From Apostichopus parvimensis (lineage: Eukaryota > Echinodermata > Holothuroidea > Aspidochirotida > Stichopodidae), in assembly GCA_000934455.1 (NCBI GenBank), contig KN882546.1, positions 58,712 to 122,711 of the forward strand: a stretch of 64,000 nt of DNA, given 5' to 3'. Position numbers and translations under genes: made by a program. Numbering within the stretch: the stretch's first letter is position 1; each line of letters opens with the position of its first letter. Positions 34,913 through 44,880 of the stretch are shown in pieces. The notes under the pieces are model-generated. The model did not search any database. It worked only from the letters and a program-made list of their open reading frames with translations, and was not told the origin of the DNA.

Positions 34913-35252
34913 CAGTGGCGTAGGAAAGTACTTTTGAGTGGGGGGCTGAAGACTGATGGCCGGCCTGGGGGAGGGGTCTTATTTTGGAATTTGTTTGCAT
35001 TTCCAGGTGGCCTCAGATGCAATTTGGTGCAATATAGCACACTTCAACACCCACTCCATTTTGTACATAATTTTGCATTTTCACCTGGCCTTAGATGCAA
35101 TTTGCTGCTCCAAATGAGATTTTTTTCTCATTTGGAAATGAAAAAGGGGTTTTCTGACTTGCGGAGCCGGGGGGGCGGAATGATACTTCCGCCCCACCAT
35201 ATTTTTCACTGAGGGCCGGCGCCCCCCAGCCCCACTGGTTCCTACGCCCTTG
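34913..35252. mobile_element. Complete non-autonomous hAT (MITE), 340 bp
   Basis: Left end cagtggcgtaggaaagtac and right end ggttcctacgcccttg form an imperfect inverted repeat. The 8-bp target duplication tgtgtaac lies at 34905-34912 and 35253-35260. There is no coding sequence. The interior has an internal direct duplication ('ttggtgcaatatagcacacttc' and 'catttncacctggcctnagatgcaattt' blocks). The ends match the hAT element at 36257-44522, which could have mobilised it. Confidence 0.85.
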
Positions 35253-35259
35253 TGTGTAA

Positions 35260-36059
35260 CATCAATAAATTGAATAGTATGTGATAATTCATTCTTTCCC
35301 GTGGCATGAAAATGTTCGCTGCTCGCCCCAATGAAAAGAAATATAGGCTAATTTGAGGTTGAAATGATGCTGTAAAGGAGGTTTTATACTCTATTATTGT
35401 ATCTCTTTTTCAGGTCAATCAGAATCTACATGCAATAGAATCGGTTCAGAGTCTAACCCAAATGTCCAAAATGAAACAACATTCCATGGCAAATGAGGAA
35501 CATCATCCATTATTCACTCCCAACGTAGACTTGGTTGTTGTTATCATATAAAAACATTTCATTCTCGAGTTCTTTTGCCATAAATTATGCATTTATACAC
35601 TGTAGGATGATATAATTACTTCGTCGAAATTATTCCAGTATGCAGTATGTACAGGTGTTGGTAGACTCCAACCGCGAGTTGTTTTGAGGGTCAAAACGAT
35701 GAGGTAACGCGGAGTAGAAAACAGATAAAGTTTCCCTTGTAATGCTAAAGAAATGATGGTTGCTATGTAAAAATTGGATGCAATCTTTTTTATGTATACT
35801 CGACAATTACAATGCGGGTTTTTCGGACACTTGAGCGGGTCAGCGGGTTTGGGTTTTAGAATGCGGGTCCAACCCGCGAAATGCGGGTCAGTTGGGAACT
35901 CACAGTTGTATGAAAACAATACAACGCCTGTAGCACGCACGTACACACGCACGTACTAACAGAGTAGCAAACCCTCAAAGTAACATGCTGCATCATAACA
36001 CAATGCACATGAACCGCTCAAAGTTCTCTAGCTACATCCCTGGTATGCTTGAGCCATGC
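35260..36059. other. Intergenic, no gene recognised
   Basis: Contains a repeated 'gcgggt' phrase (35813-35890) within otherwise unremarkable sequence. No supported exon. Confidence 0.35.
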
Positions 36060-37867
36060 AATTCACAGTTTTATATGGGGTAGATCATCCAGTTTGTTCT
36101 GTTGCTGCCGTTTATCTGGGGCTGCCTTTTTTGGGCGGTGGTGTGCTGGAGAGGGGTGTTTTGTTTCGCTGCGTGCTGGTCGTCCTTTTGTAGGTTTTTG
36201 AATGTTTCAGTGAGTGGTTGGGGCGTTTTGTCTCTGCAGGTCGGTGGGCGTATGTACAGTGGCGGCGTAGCCAGGAATTTTTTCAGTGGGGGGCGCTGGA
36301 GGGGGGCTTAACCATTTCCTGGGAGGGCGTCTTGTTACTATCTAAGCGGAGCGCCACCATGAGTTGGCACGAAGCGTACCGAAATTTTTTAGCTAATGAG
36401 GGCCTCCTAGACCGTTCGAAATGACACTTCCCAGGCCTTGTAAGCTGCTCTAAAGTTTTCTCAACATCCTATATTTTGAGATCCCATGTCTTGATATGGT
36501 TATCAAATTGTTTAGTGAAATTAAAAAAAAACATATATTTCGCAAATCTGCAAATTGCGCGTGCAAAATAAGAAAACATTGACTGGGCTTTCAGCCAAGT
36601 AACATACTGAAATGACCAAACTATATGTCAAACTGACATCAAATATTGCGTCTGAAGTATTATTAGGGTGATAGACTGATTGGCCGGTAGTTGTTAGCGA
36701 TAGTATGGTCTCCTTTCTTGAAAATTTAGTTTTTTGGCGGTTTTAAGAGCATCAGGGGTACGTCCCAGCAGTGAAAACCCGATTGAAAATGTAACAGACT
36801 ATCGAGGCAATGACACGAGCAATAATGTGAGAAACCTGTATGATGTCAGCGTTTTTTACCCTTTTAACATCTTCTTTGGCATTCCAGTACCTGGAAACCA
36901 CGTTTCTATAAGGGTATAGTATAGCGCACTAACTTTTTTGATGAGTTTATGTGCACTAGTTAGAAGATGCTGATTGGCTGTTTGTATTAGTATTTATTTG
37001 TATGTTAGGGATTAAACCAGGGCCCTGTTTTTTTTCTGTGGAGACACTACTAGTGTGTTGTTAAACCCAACTAACCTAACCGACCAACCACGAGAAAGGA
37101 TAGGATATGTATAGCTGATAATTAGTAAATGCAAAATTCATCAAGTCAATGTGACTATGCCTAGACAAGTTTGATCCTCCTGTTGTTATGTGCTGCTGCA
37201 AACTTGTCAACAAACTCATCCATGTTCAGCTTTTCAGCTCTCCTCTCAATAGACAGCATTCCAAGGTCGCTCAGGCGTTCATGCCCCATGGAGTTCCTGA
37301 GATATCTTTTGATGAGCTTCATTGTAGAAAAGCTTCTTTCGAAAAACGCATCCTTGTAGGGCTCCAAGAAGACAACAAGACCTGCATGCTGGTTGGTACT
37401 GCTTCATCTCTAGAAGTCTTCCTCTCTATCAGCCTCTTCACTTGATGAAGCTCATGTCTCAGGTCTTCTTCATCCGCACCATATAACTCCTGTATAGCCT
37501 TCAGGTTCTCAAGGGACAGAAAGTTTCCACTGGATGGTGTCAGGGCATCTATAGCCTTCGTCAGACTGCAGTTTTGCTCGCTGAACCTCCGTCTCATCTC
37601 CTGTAGCATTCTGTCCAGCACCAGGAACAGGAAGTTGACTTTCAAGTCCACTTCAGGGGTCGATTGCTCCTGCTGACCAGTGGCCTCCAGCACATGGTAG
37701 CCTTCCATGCGTGTTGAAGGTCGAGGAGCTCGTCTCCGTCTGGTGGGCGCGAGGTCATCTCGACAATCATTCGCGACTCGGCCCACCTCATGCCAGATCT
37801 CGTAGGTGTCGTCGTTGGACCGCTTGTCCTGGAGCTCGTCAATGACGACTGTAGCTAAGTGGCTTGC

Positions 37868-38335
37868 GCTTTTTACGTGACCCTCCATGCGGGATACAAA
37901 ACGTCACGGCCAAACGGCACTACCGAACCATCCCATACTGACAAACGAAACTCAGGTCAAGCGAGCCAAAAAAACATACGCCCGCCGACCTGCAGAGACA
38001 AAACGCCCAACCCCCCACTCAAACATTCAAAGCACTACAAAAGGACGACCCGCACGCAGCGAAACGAAAAACCCCTCCCAAGCACACCAGCGTCCAAAAA
38101 AGGCAGCCCCAGATAAACGGCGAAAATCGCCTTCAGTTTTAAGGCGAATGTCAGACTTCACCGCCTCCAGGACTGCCTGCCAACTGGCAAATTTCCCCCT
38201 AAAAACCACATTACATCTATTCTGCCAAACATGTTTTTTCACAATAGAGCAAACAAAAATAATGCGGTGCAACACCGCAACCGAACAAACTGGAGGGTCT
38301 ACCCCATATAAAATAAAGCCCTGCCCTACCTACCG
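37868..38335 (-). mobile_element. Tx1 family B LINE, 5'-truncated, with 11-bp TSD
   Basis: A 468-base 3' fragment starting at the terminus gctttttacgtga. It includes the end of ORF2 and the 3' UTR. The duplication aagtggcttgc lies at 37857-37867 and 38336-38346. It is inserted in the hAT transposase coding sequence between the SAASH and LATVVIDE segments. Confidence 0.85.
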
Positions 38336-38756
38336 AAGTGGCTTGCTGCAGACAGGTCTACATCGTCTTGCTGCAGCATAGTGGACAATGATTTCTTCTT
38401 CTGCAGTAGCACGGTCATCAATACAAGTCGTGCAGCAAACTGCTCATCCATTTGAGCAAGGAGACCTGTGGCTTCGATAGCACGTTCTCCATTGTGATGG
38501 TGCAACCGCAGAATCGCTTGCAGCCGTGTCTTCACAACGACACAGGCATCAGCTCTACATGCCCATCGGGTGTCGCTAAGTCTCTTCAGCTCGCGATGCT
38601 GCTCATCAGGAAACATCTCTGCCTGTGTCTGGAGCCATCTCTGGTGAACATTGGACCCGGACACAATAACATACAGCTGTTGCAGCAGGGCGAAGAAGTT
38701 AGCAGCTTCCTTGACCGTCTTGCAGGCATCAACGATGACTAGATTAAGTCGATGTG

Positions 38757-39093
38757 CTTTTTACGTGACCCGCCATGCGGGATACAAAACGTCACGGCCA
38801 AACGGCACTACCGAACCATCCCATACTGACAAACGAAACTCAGGTCAAGCGAGCCCAAAAAACATACGCCTGCAGAGACAAAACGCCCAACCCCCCACTC
38901 AAACATTCAAAAAACTACAAAAGGACGATCCGCACGCAGCGAAACGAAAAACCCCTCCCCAGCACACCAGCGTCCAAAAAAGGCAGCCCCAGATAAACGG
39001 CGAAAATCGCCTTCAATTTTAAGGCGAATGTCAGACTTCACCGCCTCCAGGACTGCCTGCCAACTGGCAAATTTCCCCCTAAAAACCACATTG
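38757..39093 (-). mobile_element. Tx1 family B LINE, 5'-truncated
   Basis: About 337 bases of 3' UTR and ORF2 end, closely similar to 37868-38230. It splits the hAT transposase between AVYVHCYA and HRLNLVIVDACK. The target duplication is at most 2-5 bases (gc, possibly tgc), much shorter than for the neighbouring copies. Confidence 0.8.
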
Positions 39094-39387
39094 CATAGCA
39101 ATGCACATAGACGGCCGAAGGAGCTACCTCCTGTATCCTCTTTGCAACACCTGATACAGCTCCACTCATTACCGCAGCCCCATCATATCCCTGACCAACC
39201 AAATTCACCCGATCGTCCAGTCCATAGCCACTAATAGGACCAATGACTACATCTCTCCGTGATTTGGCCCTCATGGTAATATCTCACGACGAGTGCGAGC
39301 TGCCCAGTCTTTCTGACATCTTTTGTCTCATCCAACAAGATAGAGAATTGTTCTGAAGCATGAATCTCTTTCAGTATCTGCTCTCGG

Positions 39388-41205
39388 TGTGCTTTTTACG
39401 TGCAAGGAAAACGGACACGGACCAAAGGTCAACAAAACCAAAAACAATCCCAGTCTGTTAAACAACCACCAAAACCCAACCGAAAACCCACAAACAGAAA
39501 CCTCTCACTAACCCACAAACGTATACAATGCAGCGTTCAACGTAACGTAAAAAGGACACGGACCAAAAAAACTAACAGAACCAAAGCAACAAAGCTCTAC
39601 AAACCAGCACCAAAAAGCCAACTCCAAACCACAAACAGAACCCATATTATGTAACGACCACACAACCCCCCCCCCACACCTAACAACTATCTCACTCCAA
39701 TATTCATCCGGGGTACGCCGTCCCGATAGTAGACGACAGGCTTGCGCATTACCTGCGAAGTTTTCCCAATATGGGTCTTTTCAGGCCCCTGGCAGTGTCC
39801 CCCCTTTTCCTACGAGGTAGCAGAGTTCTTAGCTCCTTGTGAACCTTGTTCGAGTGGACCTCCCTGTCAGGAACAGGGGGTCCACTAGCGAGCATCGTGT
39901 CCGGTATAGCGGAAGCGGCTGCGGGTAGGGTGGAAGGGCCACTCGAGTCAATGAGATCAGTGGCCTGTTTCGTCTCGTCAAACCAATCGGAGGACTCCTT
40001 AGCCACAACTAATAAGGCTGTAGTGCAGTCCTCCATTGGCGAGTCAGAATCTGGGCCACTTAATGTCTCTTGGGCCGGTTGACTCGGGGCCCGACTAGTA
40101 TCACCGATAGCGGGCGTAGCTACCGGTGAACCAGTACAAGCGGCATCCTGCGCCGCATGCCACTCCGCTAGTACCATCTCCGCCGTTTTGTCCTGCTTTG
40201 CCTCAGTGGGCAGGCTGGCAGTCTGGGCAAGTTCGATCAGGGGAGAGGTCGGACACGCAAGGGGGAACAAAGCCTCCACCGGGGCGCTAGTGTCGGACAT
40301 TGGGACGATGACAGGAGCATCCGGTGGTACGGTGTCAGAGGCCGGGACGGGGACCGCTTCAACCACGCCCGTAGCCACTCTCGCGGCGTATGAGCGGTCT
40401 GGGCATAAACGGGCCACATGGCCCGTTTTCCCACACGAGTTACACACGATATCCCCTTTACACTCGGCCAGGGTATGCCCAACCTGTAAACAGCGGCTAC
40501 ACCGCTTGTTCGGGCACAACCTGGCCTCATGCCCTTCTAGCCCACACCTCCAACAAGTGCGAGGCTGGCCCGGGTATCCAATGTGGGCCCTGTGCCCATT
40601 AGCCCTCAAGGTAGAGGGGATATCGGACTTGAGTTCGATTCTAACTCGTCTAGTCCCGGTCTTGACACCTTTACATTCAAGGAATTCCGGCTCCTCGTAG
40701 CCGGTCACTTTCCCAAAACGCCCCAGTGTCCGCACAACAACCTGTTCAGACATGTCCAGAGGGAGATGGAGGACTGTCACCCACACCGAACTGTCATACG
40801 GTGTGACCTTTAGTCCCTCAACTCCCTCCAACACATGGACACCTCGGACGCGGGCAGCCTCCGAGGTGAACCGAACATCAAAAACATTTATACCCCGGAG
40901 AGGTTTACGCTGAAGCGCGTCAACCTCTCCAGGGACCTTTAAACCAACAGAACGCAAAACTGAAAAAAAACTTGTCCGGGGACGACCTTAGCCTCCCCCG
41001 AAAAACTCAACAATACGATTTTGCTAGGTGGGGTGTGGCAAGCCACGCACCTACGAAAAACAAAAACCACGCAACAAAGCCAAAACTACACTAAACAAAC
41101 TACAAACTATTGAAAGGCCAACGTAAAAAAACACAAAGTGTGTGGTCAACGAAAAATGGACAGCAGTCGAAAACACGTCCGCACTCCACGAGAACTGAAC
41201 TGAAC
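39388..41205 (-). mobile_element. ORF1-only half-LINE (Tx1 family A), 1.8 kb
   Basis: A family A element with its 5' UTR, ORF1 and complete 3' UTR (ending CACGTAAAAAGCACA) but no ORF2. The 3' UTR is joined to the ORF1 end at 'gacaggcttgcgcattacctgcgaag' (about 39747-39772). The target duplication ctctcgg lies at 39381-39387 and 41206-41212. The same junction occurs in the copy at 62409-63027, so the deleted form has moved at least twice. It is the analogue of mammalian HAL1. A short extra 'agaactgaactgaac' sits at the 5' end. Confidence 0.8.
39749..40957 (-). CDS. Intact LINE ORF1 protein, 402 codons (half-LINE)
   Basis: The longest uninterrupted ORF1 in the window. Residues 1-130: an RRM-like domain containing FDVRFTSEAARVRGVHVLEG, KVTPYDSSVWVTVLHLPLDM and RRVRIELKSDIPSTL. 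About 130-200: three CCHC knuckles, CWRCGLEGHEARLCP, CSRCLQVGHTLAECK, and CNSCGKTGHVARLCP. 200-402: an acidic, Ser/Thr/Pro-rich tail ending in a basic patch (LLPRRKRGDTARGLKRPI). Related copies begin about 30 residues earlier (KIVLLSFSGE...VVPGQ), and that upstream part is shortened here, so MRSVGLKV may not be the ancestral start. Its role would be RNA binding in the retrotransposition particle. Without ORF2 it depends on RT supplied in trans. Confidence 0.75.
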   Translation of the reverse strand: MRSVGLKVPGEVDALQRKPLRGINVFDVRFTSEAARVRGVHVLEGVEGLKVTPYDSSVWVTVLHLPLDMSEQVVVRTLGRFGKVTGYEEPEFLECKGVKTGTRRVRIELKSDIPSTLRANGHRAHIGYPGQPRTCWRCGLEGHEARLCPNKRCSRCLQVGHTLAECKGDIVCNSCGKTGHVARLCPDRSYAARVATGVVEAVPVPASDTVPPDAPVIVPMSDTSAPVEALFPLACPTSPLIELAQTASLPTEAKQDKTAEMVLAEWHAAQDAACTGSPVATPAIGDTSRAPSQPAQETLSGPDSDSPMEDCTTALLVVAKESSDWFDETKQATDLIDSSGPSTLPAAASAIPDTMLASGPPVPDREVHSNKVHKELRTLLPRRKRGDTARGLKRPILGKLRR

Positions 41206-43014
41206 CTCTCGGACCATTTGAGCTACAGTTTTCAGCATATCGTTCCGAATCTCGCTGAGCGATATTCTGAGTTCCAGTCACAAGAAGCACCTCGGCGACC
41301 GTCTTTACAAAGTGGCGGTTCTCCAGAATCTCCTTCTTGTAGGACTCGCTCAGTTGTTCAAGAACAGAGCCCACCTGCATGGAAAAGGAGATGAAAAAGT
41401 TCATTCCACTTGCTTTTTCTTCTATGGAAATTGGGAAAATATACAAACCTTAAGATTCTGAGAGGAAAAGCCGTTGAGAATAGCCTAACAATAAATAGGT
41501 CGAAACTCACCTTCTCACTCTCTTTGAAGGAAGCCCATGCGACCATGGCATTGACGCGATAGTCAGCTACAACATGTTTGGAGACTCCAGTACTGGTGAA
41601 AGCCTTCAGTGCGTAATGTCGGAACCAAGAAGTGCCTGCGTCGCACCTCTCGGAGTACTCTAGCCACGGATGCACCTTGTACCACGATGACTTGAAGGAC
41701 CGATTGCAGCCCTGCTTCTTAACAGGAAAGGCAATGTTCGGCTGTGTCGGACCATCTAACGGATACTGGGAGATGTCATCTGGACCAGGTGGTTTAGTGG
41801 TGGAAAAGTCATAACAGAAATATTGCTAATTTGTTACCACACACACATGAAGATAACAAAGTAAAAACAATTGTACTGGCTGACTTTAATCTCTGTGTAA
41901 ATATCCCCAGCTTGAACCATGTGTTAGAAACAATAATTACTGATCGGTTCCATGTCATTTATCTTGGGCAAATAAAAATATTTATTGTACACTGACAAAT
42001 AGTTTGCCCCCACCCCACCCCCATCTTTACCCCTCCCAATGAAACTTCCATTTGACAGGTTTTTTTATGGCGAACAGTAAACTAGGAAAGTGGTGGTAGA
42101 TCAGCAGTCTGAACCGTATTCGTCGATGGAGACATAAAATTGCAGTCCCATGAAAACACATACCCAGCTCACATATGGGCACTATTTGGGACGTTATTGC
42201 TGGTGCGTCAGACTGTGATCACATCCTTCTCGATCGAGTGTGATGAAGAAGCTGAAGGCATCCAGTATGCATGACTGAGCACGTAAGTAAAGAGAACAAA
42301 TATGCCCATATATTTACCATCTGTTGCTATGGTTTCCTTTGTTTGTTGGACCTGCCCTTCTACCGAGTCACATTCGTCGTCACTGGAATCACTGTCATTA
42401 GCAACCGGCAAACTTGTATCATCTATTTCGAATGATGTGCCGGATAGATCACCCTTGTCACTGTCACCTGTGCAAGCTCTTTTGGATTGATCGACCTCAC
42501 TGGCAGGTCTTGCTTCACCTTGACGTTTTGTTATAGATGAGAACATTGAACGTACGTCTGTCATGGTTATGATGGTTGAATCTATGAGAAAAGGAACATG
42601 CAGTGTGAACTTCACTGTCCTTGAAATAAATAAAATTCTCTAGGGTGAAAGATTCTGATATTTTCTGCAACATGTTGGTTGACAAAACGTCCTTTTCAAT
42701 ATATAAACGTACAGAGTTACCCTCATTGCCCATAATTCAATAAATAAGGAATGAAATGATTTGGAAATTGCACAAAAGACCAAGCATCCAATGATAAACG
42801 ATTGTGGTAAAACAAATTCCGACGACGTTTCTAATTCGCTGATATACAACATTTTTTGTCACATTCGAAAACTACCCTATAGCTGCACAACTAGCCTAAC
42901 AAGCCTAGCCTAATTTCTGAACGAGCTTATATTTTCCTGATTTTACGAGATTTTATTGCAGCACTGCAATATTTTGCTGCAAGTTCTTTTAATTCTTACA
43001 TTAGGAATAAGATC

Positions 43015-43715
43015 CCAGGTAGAAAACTATAGGGGTGTCATATGGGCCCATATCCAACATAATATGGGTCCCATGTGGGGTTTCCTATATGGGCCCCACC
43101 AATTTTTGCACCCAAGATTATTATGGGTCCCAGATAGATCTGGGGCCCGTCTGGGCTACTATCTGGGTGAAATGTGGGCCAGCTCACATGGGCAATATAT
43201 GGGTTGGCAGTTAATCTCATATGGGCAATATATGGGATATATCAGGGGCCCCATGTGCGTGTCCGGGTATTTTTCATATGATACTCCCTCTATAAAATCA
43301 GTTAGCATCCCCTACCAAATCGGTGCGCTAATCCAACTATTTCCATTTGTTCATCCCAGCTCAATGTAAATGTATTAGTGAACGATCTTTAAATAATTAC
43401 CAATAAGCCCCTTTAAGTTTTTTCACAAAATCTACAGCTATATGAAACTTATCTTATGGAAATCACTTCCCATCTTAATTAATCCAATACTCCCATTAAT
43501 GAACAACTAATTAAACTATTTCGGTAATACGACATGTTCCGATCATCTGATTGGTCTAATCTTTGGTGCCCAATTTGAACATGTGCCAGCCCATATCATG
43601 CCTAGGTGGGAATCCCATGTTCACCTCATATGACACCAATATGGGTCAACGGTCCCATACACAACCCACATGGGCTTGCCCAGGATTTACCCATGTGATA
43701 CCCACATGAGTCAGA
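43015..43715. repeat. ATGGG(C/T)CC-rich foldback repeat
   Basis: The left part (43035-43260) has about twelve atatggg / tgggccc phrases such as catatgggcccatat and aatatgggtcccat. The right part (43585-43715) has the complements (cccatatcatg, cccacatgggcttg, acccatgtgatacc). The centre is AT-rich. The arrangement suggests a non-autonomous transposon with internally repeated, self-complementary ends, inserted in the 5' flank of the hAT gene. No protein is encoded. Confidence 0.55.
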
Positions 43716-44734
43716 GGAATAAGTGGCTTAGGTGAACGAAATTCGGACCCACCATGCTACTATAGTACTAGTAGTAATTCATTCACGCCTGCACAATGTA
43801 GTTTTCGTGAGGATATCGTTAACACTAGGCTTAGGCCTACGCAGTCGACTGGGCCAGTGCCACATCTACTAACGATCGATCATGCGTAATGGTGCGTTTC
43901 GCATGCCTACTCACCATAAATTTCGGGTAAGACTGATGGTTCATTCTCCGGAAATGATCAACGTTCGGAATGACTCCCTCGAAGCTGAAAGTTGAAAACC
44001 TCGAAACCGAATTTCCGTAATCCCTAACGTAAAGCAATTGACTACGGTATATAGCAATGTAACTTGGCTTGGCGGTTTATTAGCAGTTGAATAACTTTCA
44101 CGCAGCTGTCTGTGTAGAGTCTGGCGGAGACGCGTGTACCATGTGACGTCATCGTTTGCCCGAACAGTCGAACACACAGATTCAGTAGTAAACAATATGT
44201 GTGTTGTAGTCTTGTGAAGCGGGAATTATATAATTCGACGGTCGTTAACATGCGTTTTCAGTACAGTGCGACTACTGTAGATGTCTTCTCGGCCTATGCG
44301 CTATGTCACGTCAGGTTTTTCAGCAACTATAGCCTACTGCCGGTCCGCAGTCGAAGGGTCGTTCATGAGTGATCATCATGGAGATTCGAGACCACACAGA
44401 CCAATGATATATTTTTCGCACATGTTAATTTTTTTTTGGACACTCAAAATCCCAGTGGGGGGGCGACGACAAGCTTTCATGGGGGGCTTTCGCCCCCCAC
44501 GCCCACCGTGGCTACGCCACTGCGTATGTACTTTTTTGGCTCGCTTGACCTGAGTTTCGTTTGTAAGAATGGGATGGTTCGGTAGTGCTGTTTGGCCGTG
44601 ACGTTTTGTATCCCGCATGGCGGGTCACGTAAAAATTCACAAGTGCATGATGGTTGGTTAAAATGGACAGTAATGAGGCCCTGCAACTTAAAAGTTTGTC
44701 AAAAGTTTTGCATATTTTAAGCAACAAACTTGAT

Positions 44735-44875
44735 ACTTTTTAAGAAAAAGTCGCCCAGGAGAGAACCTGGGCACGAAAACATCGGGACTGACTGTGTGAT
44801 CATCGTCAGGTGTGCATCACCATTCCCCTCGAAAGCGAACAGATACTACACATGATCTAAGCCAAAAGGCCGAGA
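44735..44875 (-). mobile_element. U2 snRNA-headed SINE, copy 2
   Basis: On the minus strand the head reads tctcggccttttggcttaga, then tcatgtgtagtatctgttc (U2 positions about 7-45). The body (gatgatcacacagtca...cccgatg) is about 40 bases shorter than in the 17970-18144 copy. The hairpin gcccaggttctctcctgggc and tail gactttttcttaaaaagt are identical to that copy. A 5-bp duplication ttgat lies at 44730-44734 and 44876-44880. It abuts the 3' terminus of a family A LINE at 44881. Confidence 0.78.
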
Positions 44876-44880
44876 TTGAT

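Larger units (their letters stand above)
37161..42564 (-). pseudogene. hAT transposase gene (ZMYM1/TTF-finger type), interrupted
   Basis: Exon 1 (42564-42318) encodes MTDVRSMFSSITKRQ and an acidic stretch, ending at a gtaaat donor. Exon 2 (about 41779-41521) joins in phase and gives the TTF-type finger region IAFPVKKQGCNRSFKSSWYK, VHPWLEYSERCDAGTSWFRH, then a gtgagt donor. Exon 3 starts at 41374 and continues across the LINE insertions with HASEQFSILLDETKDVRKTG, GQGYDGAAVMSGAVSGVAKR, AVYVHC, ELKRLSDTRWACRADACVVV and the C-terminal dimerisation part FFERSFSTMKLIKRYL, MLSIERRAEKLNM, with the stop at 37161. Two frameshifts are visible, near 39265 and near 37370. The CxxC of the finger is altered (DAGTSWFRH). 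Confidence 0.8.
36257..44522 (-). mobile_element. hAT transposon, 8.3 kb, ZMYM1-like transposase
   Basis: The ends are cagtggcggcgtagccag (36257) and the complement of cagtggcgtagccac (ending at 44522). The 8-bp target duplication cgtatgta lies at 36249-36256 and 44523-44530. A multi-exon transposase gene runs on the minus strand from 42564 to 37161. Three Tx1 LINE pieces (37868-38335, 38757-39093, 39388-41205) and an ATGGG-rich repeat (43015-43715) lie inside. Without the LINE insertions it would be about 5.6 kb. The duplication length and transposase type both fit hAT. Confidence 0.88.
36068..44633 (+). mobile_element. Tx1 family B LINE 3' end, split by a hAT element
   Basis: The LINE parts are 36068-36256 and 44531-44633. 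They read in the plus direction from 'gttttatatggggtaga' through the 3' UTR to a terminus cacgtaaa. The 8-bp duplication aattcaca flanks the whole unit (36060-36067 and 44634-44641). The LINE copy is 5'-truncated and has an internal deletion near 36106. The hAT element sits between the two parts with its own duplication, so it arrived later. Confidence 0.8.

Noticed and set aside
38757-39093. TGTGC as a LINE target preference
   Set aside because: Several 3' junctions read (t)gtgctttttacg, but the TSD analysis shows that part of this belongs to the LINE tail (gtaaaaagcaca), so a target preference cannot be claimed.
40188-40700. Plus-strand frame of 170 codons inside the half-LINE
   Set aside because: It lies antisense to the intact ORF1. 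The same antisense frame appears at 45686-46309 only because ORF1 is conserved.
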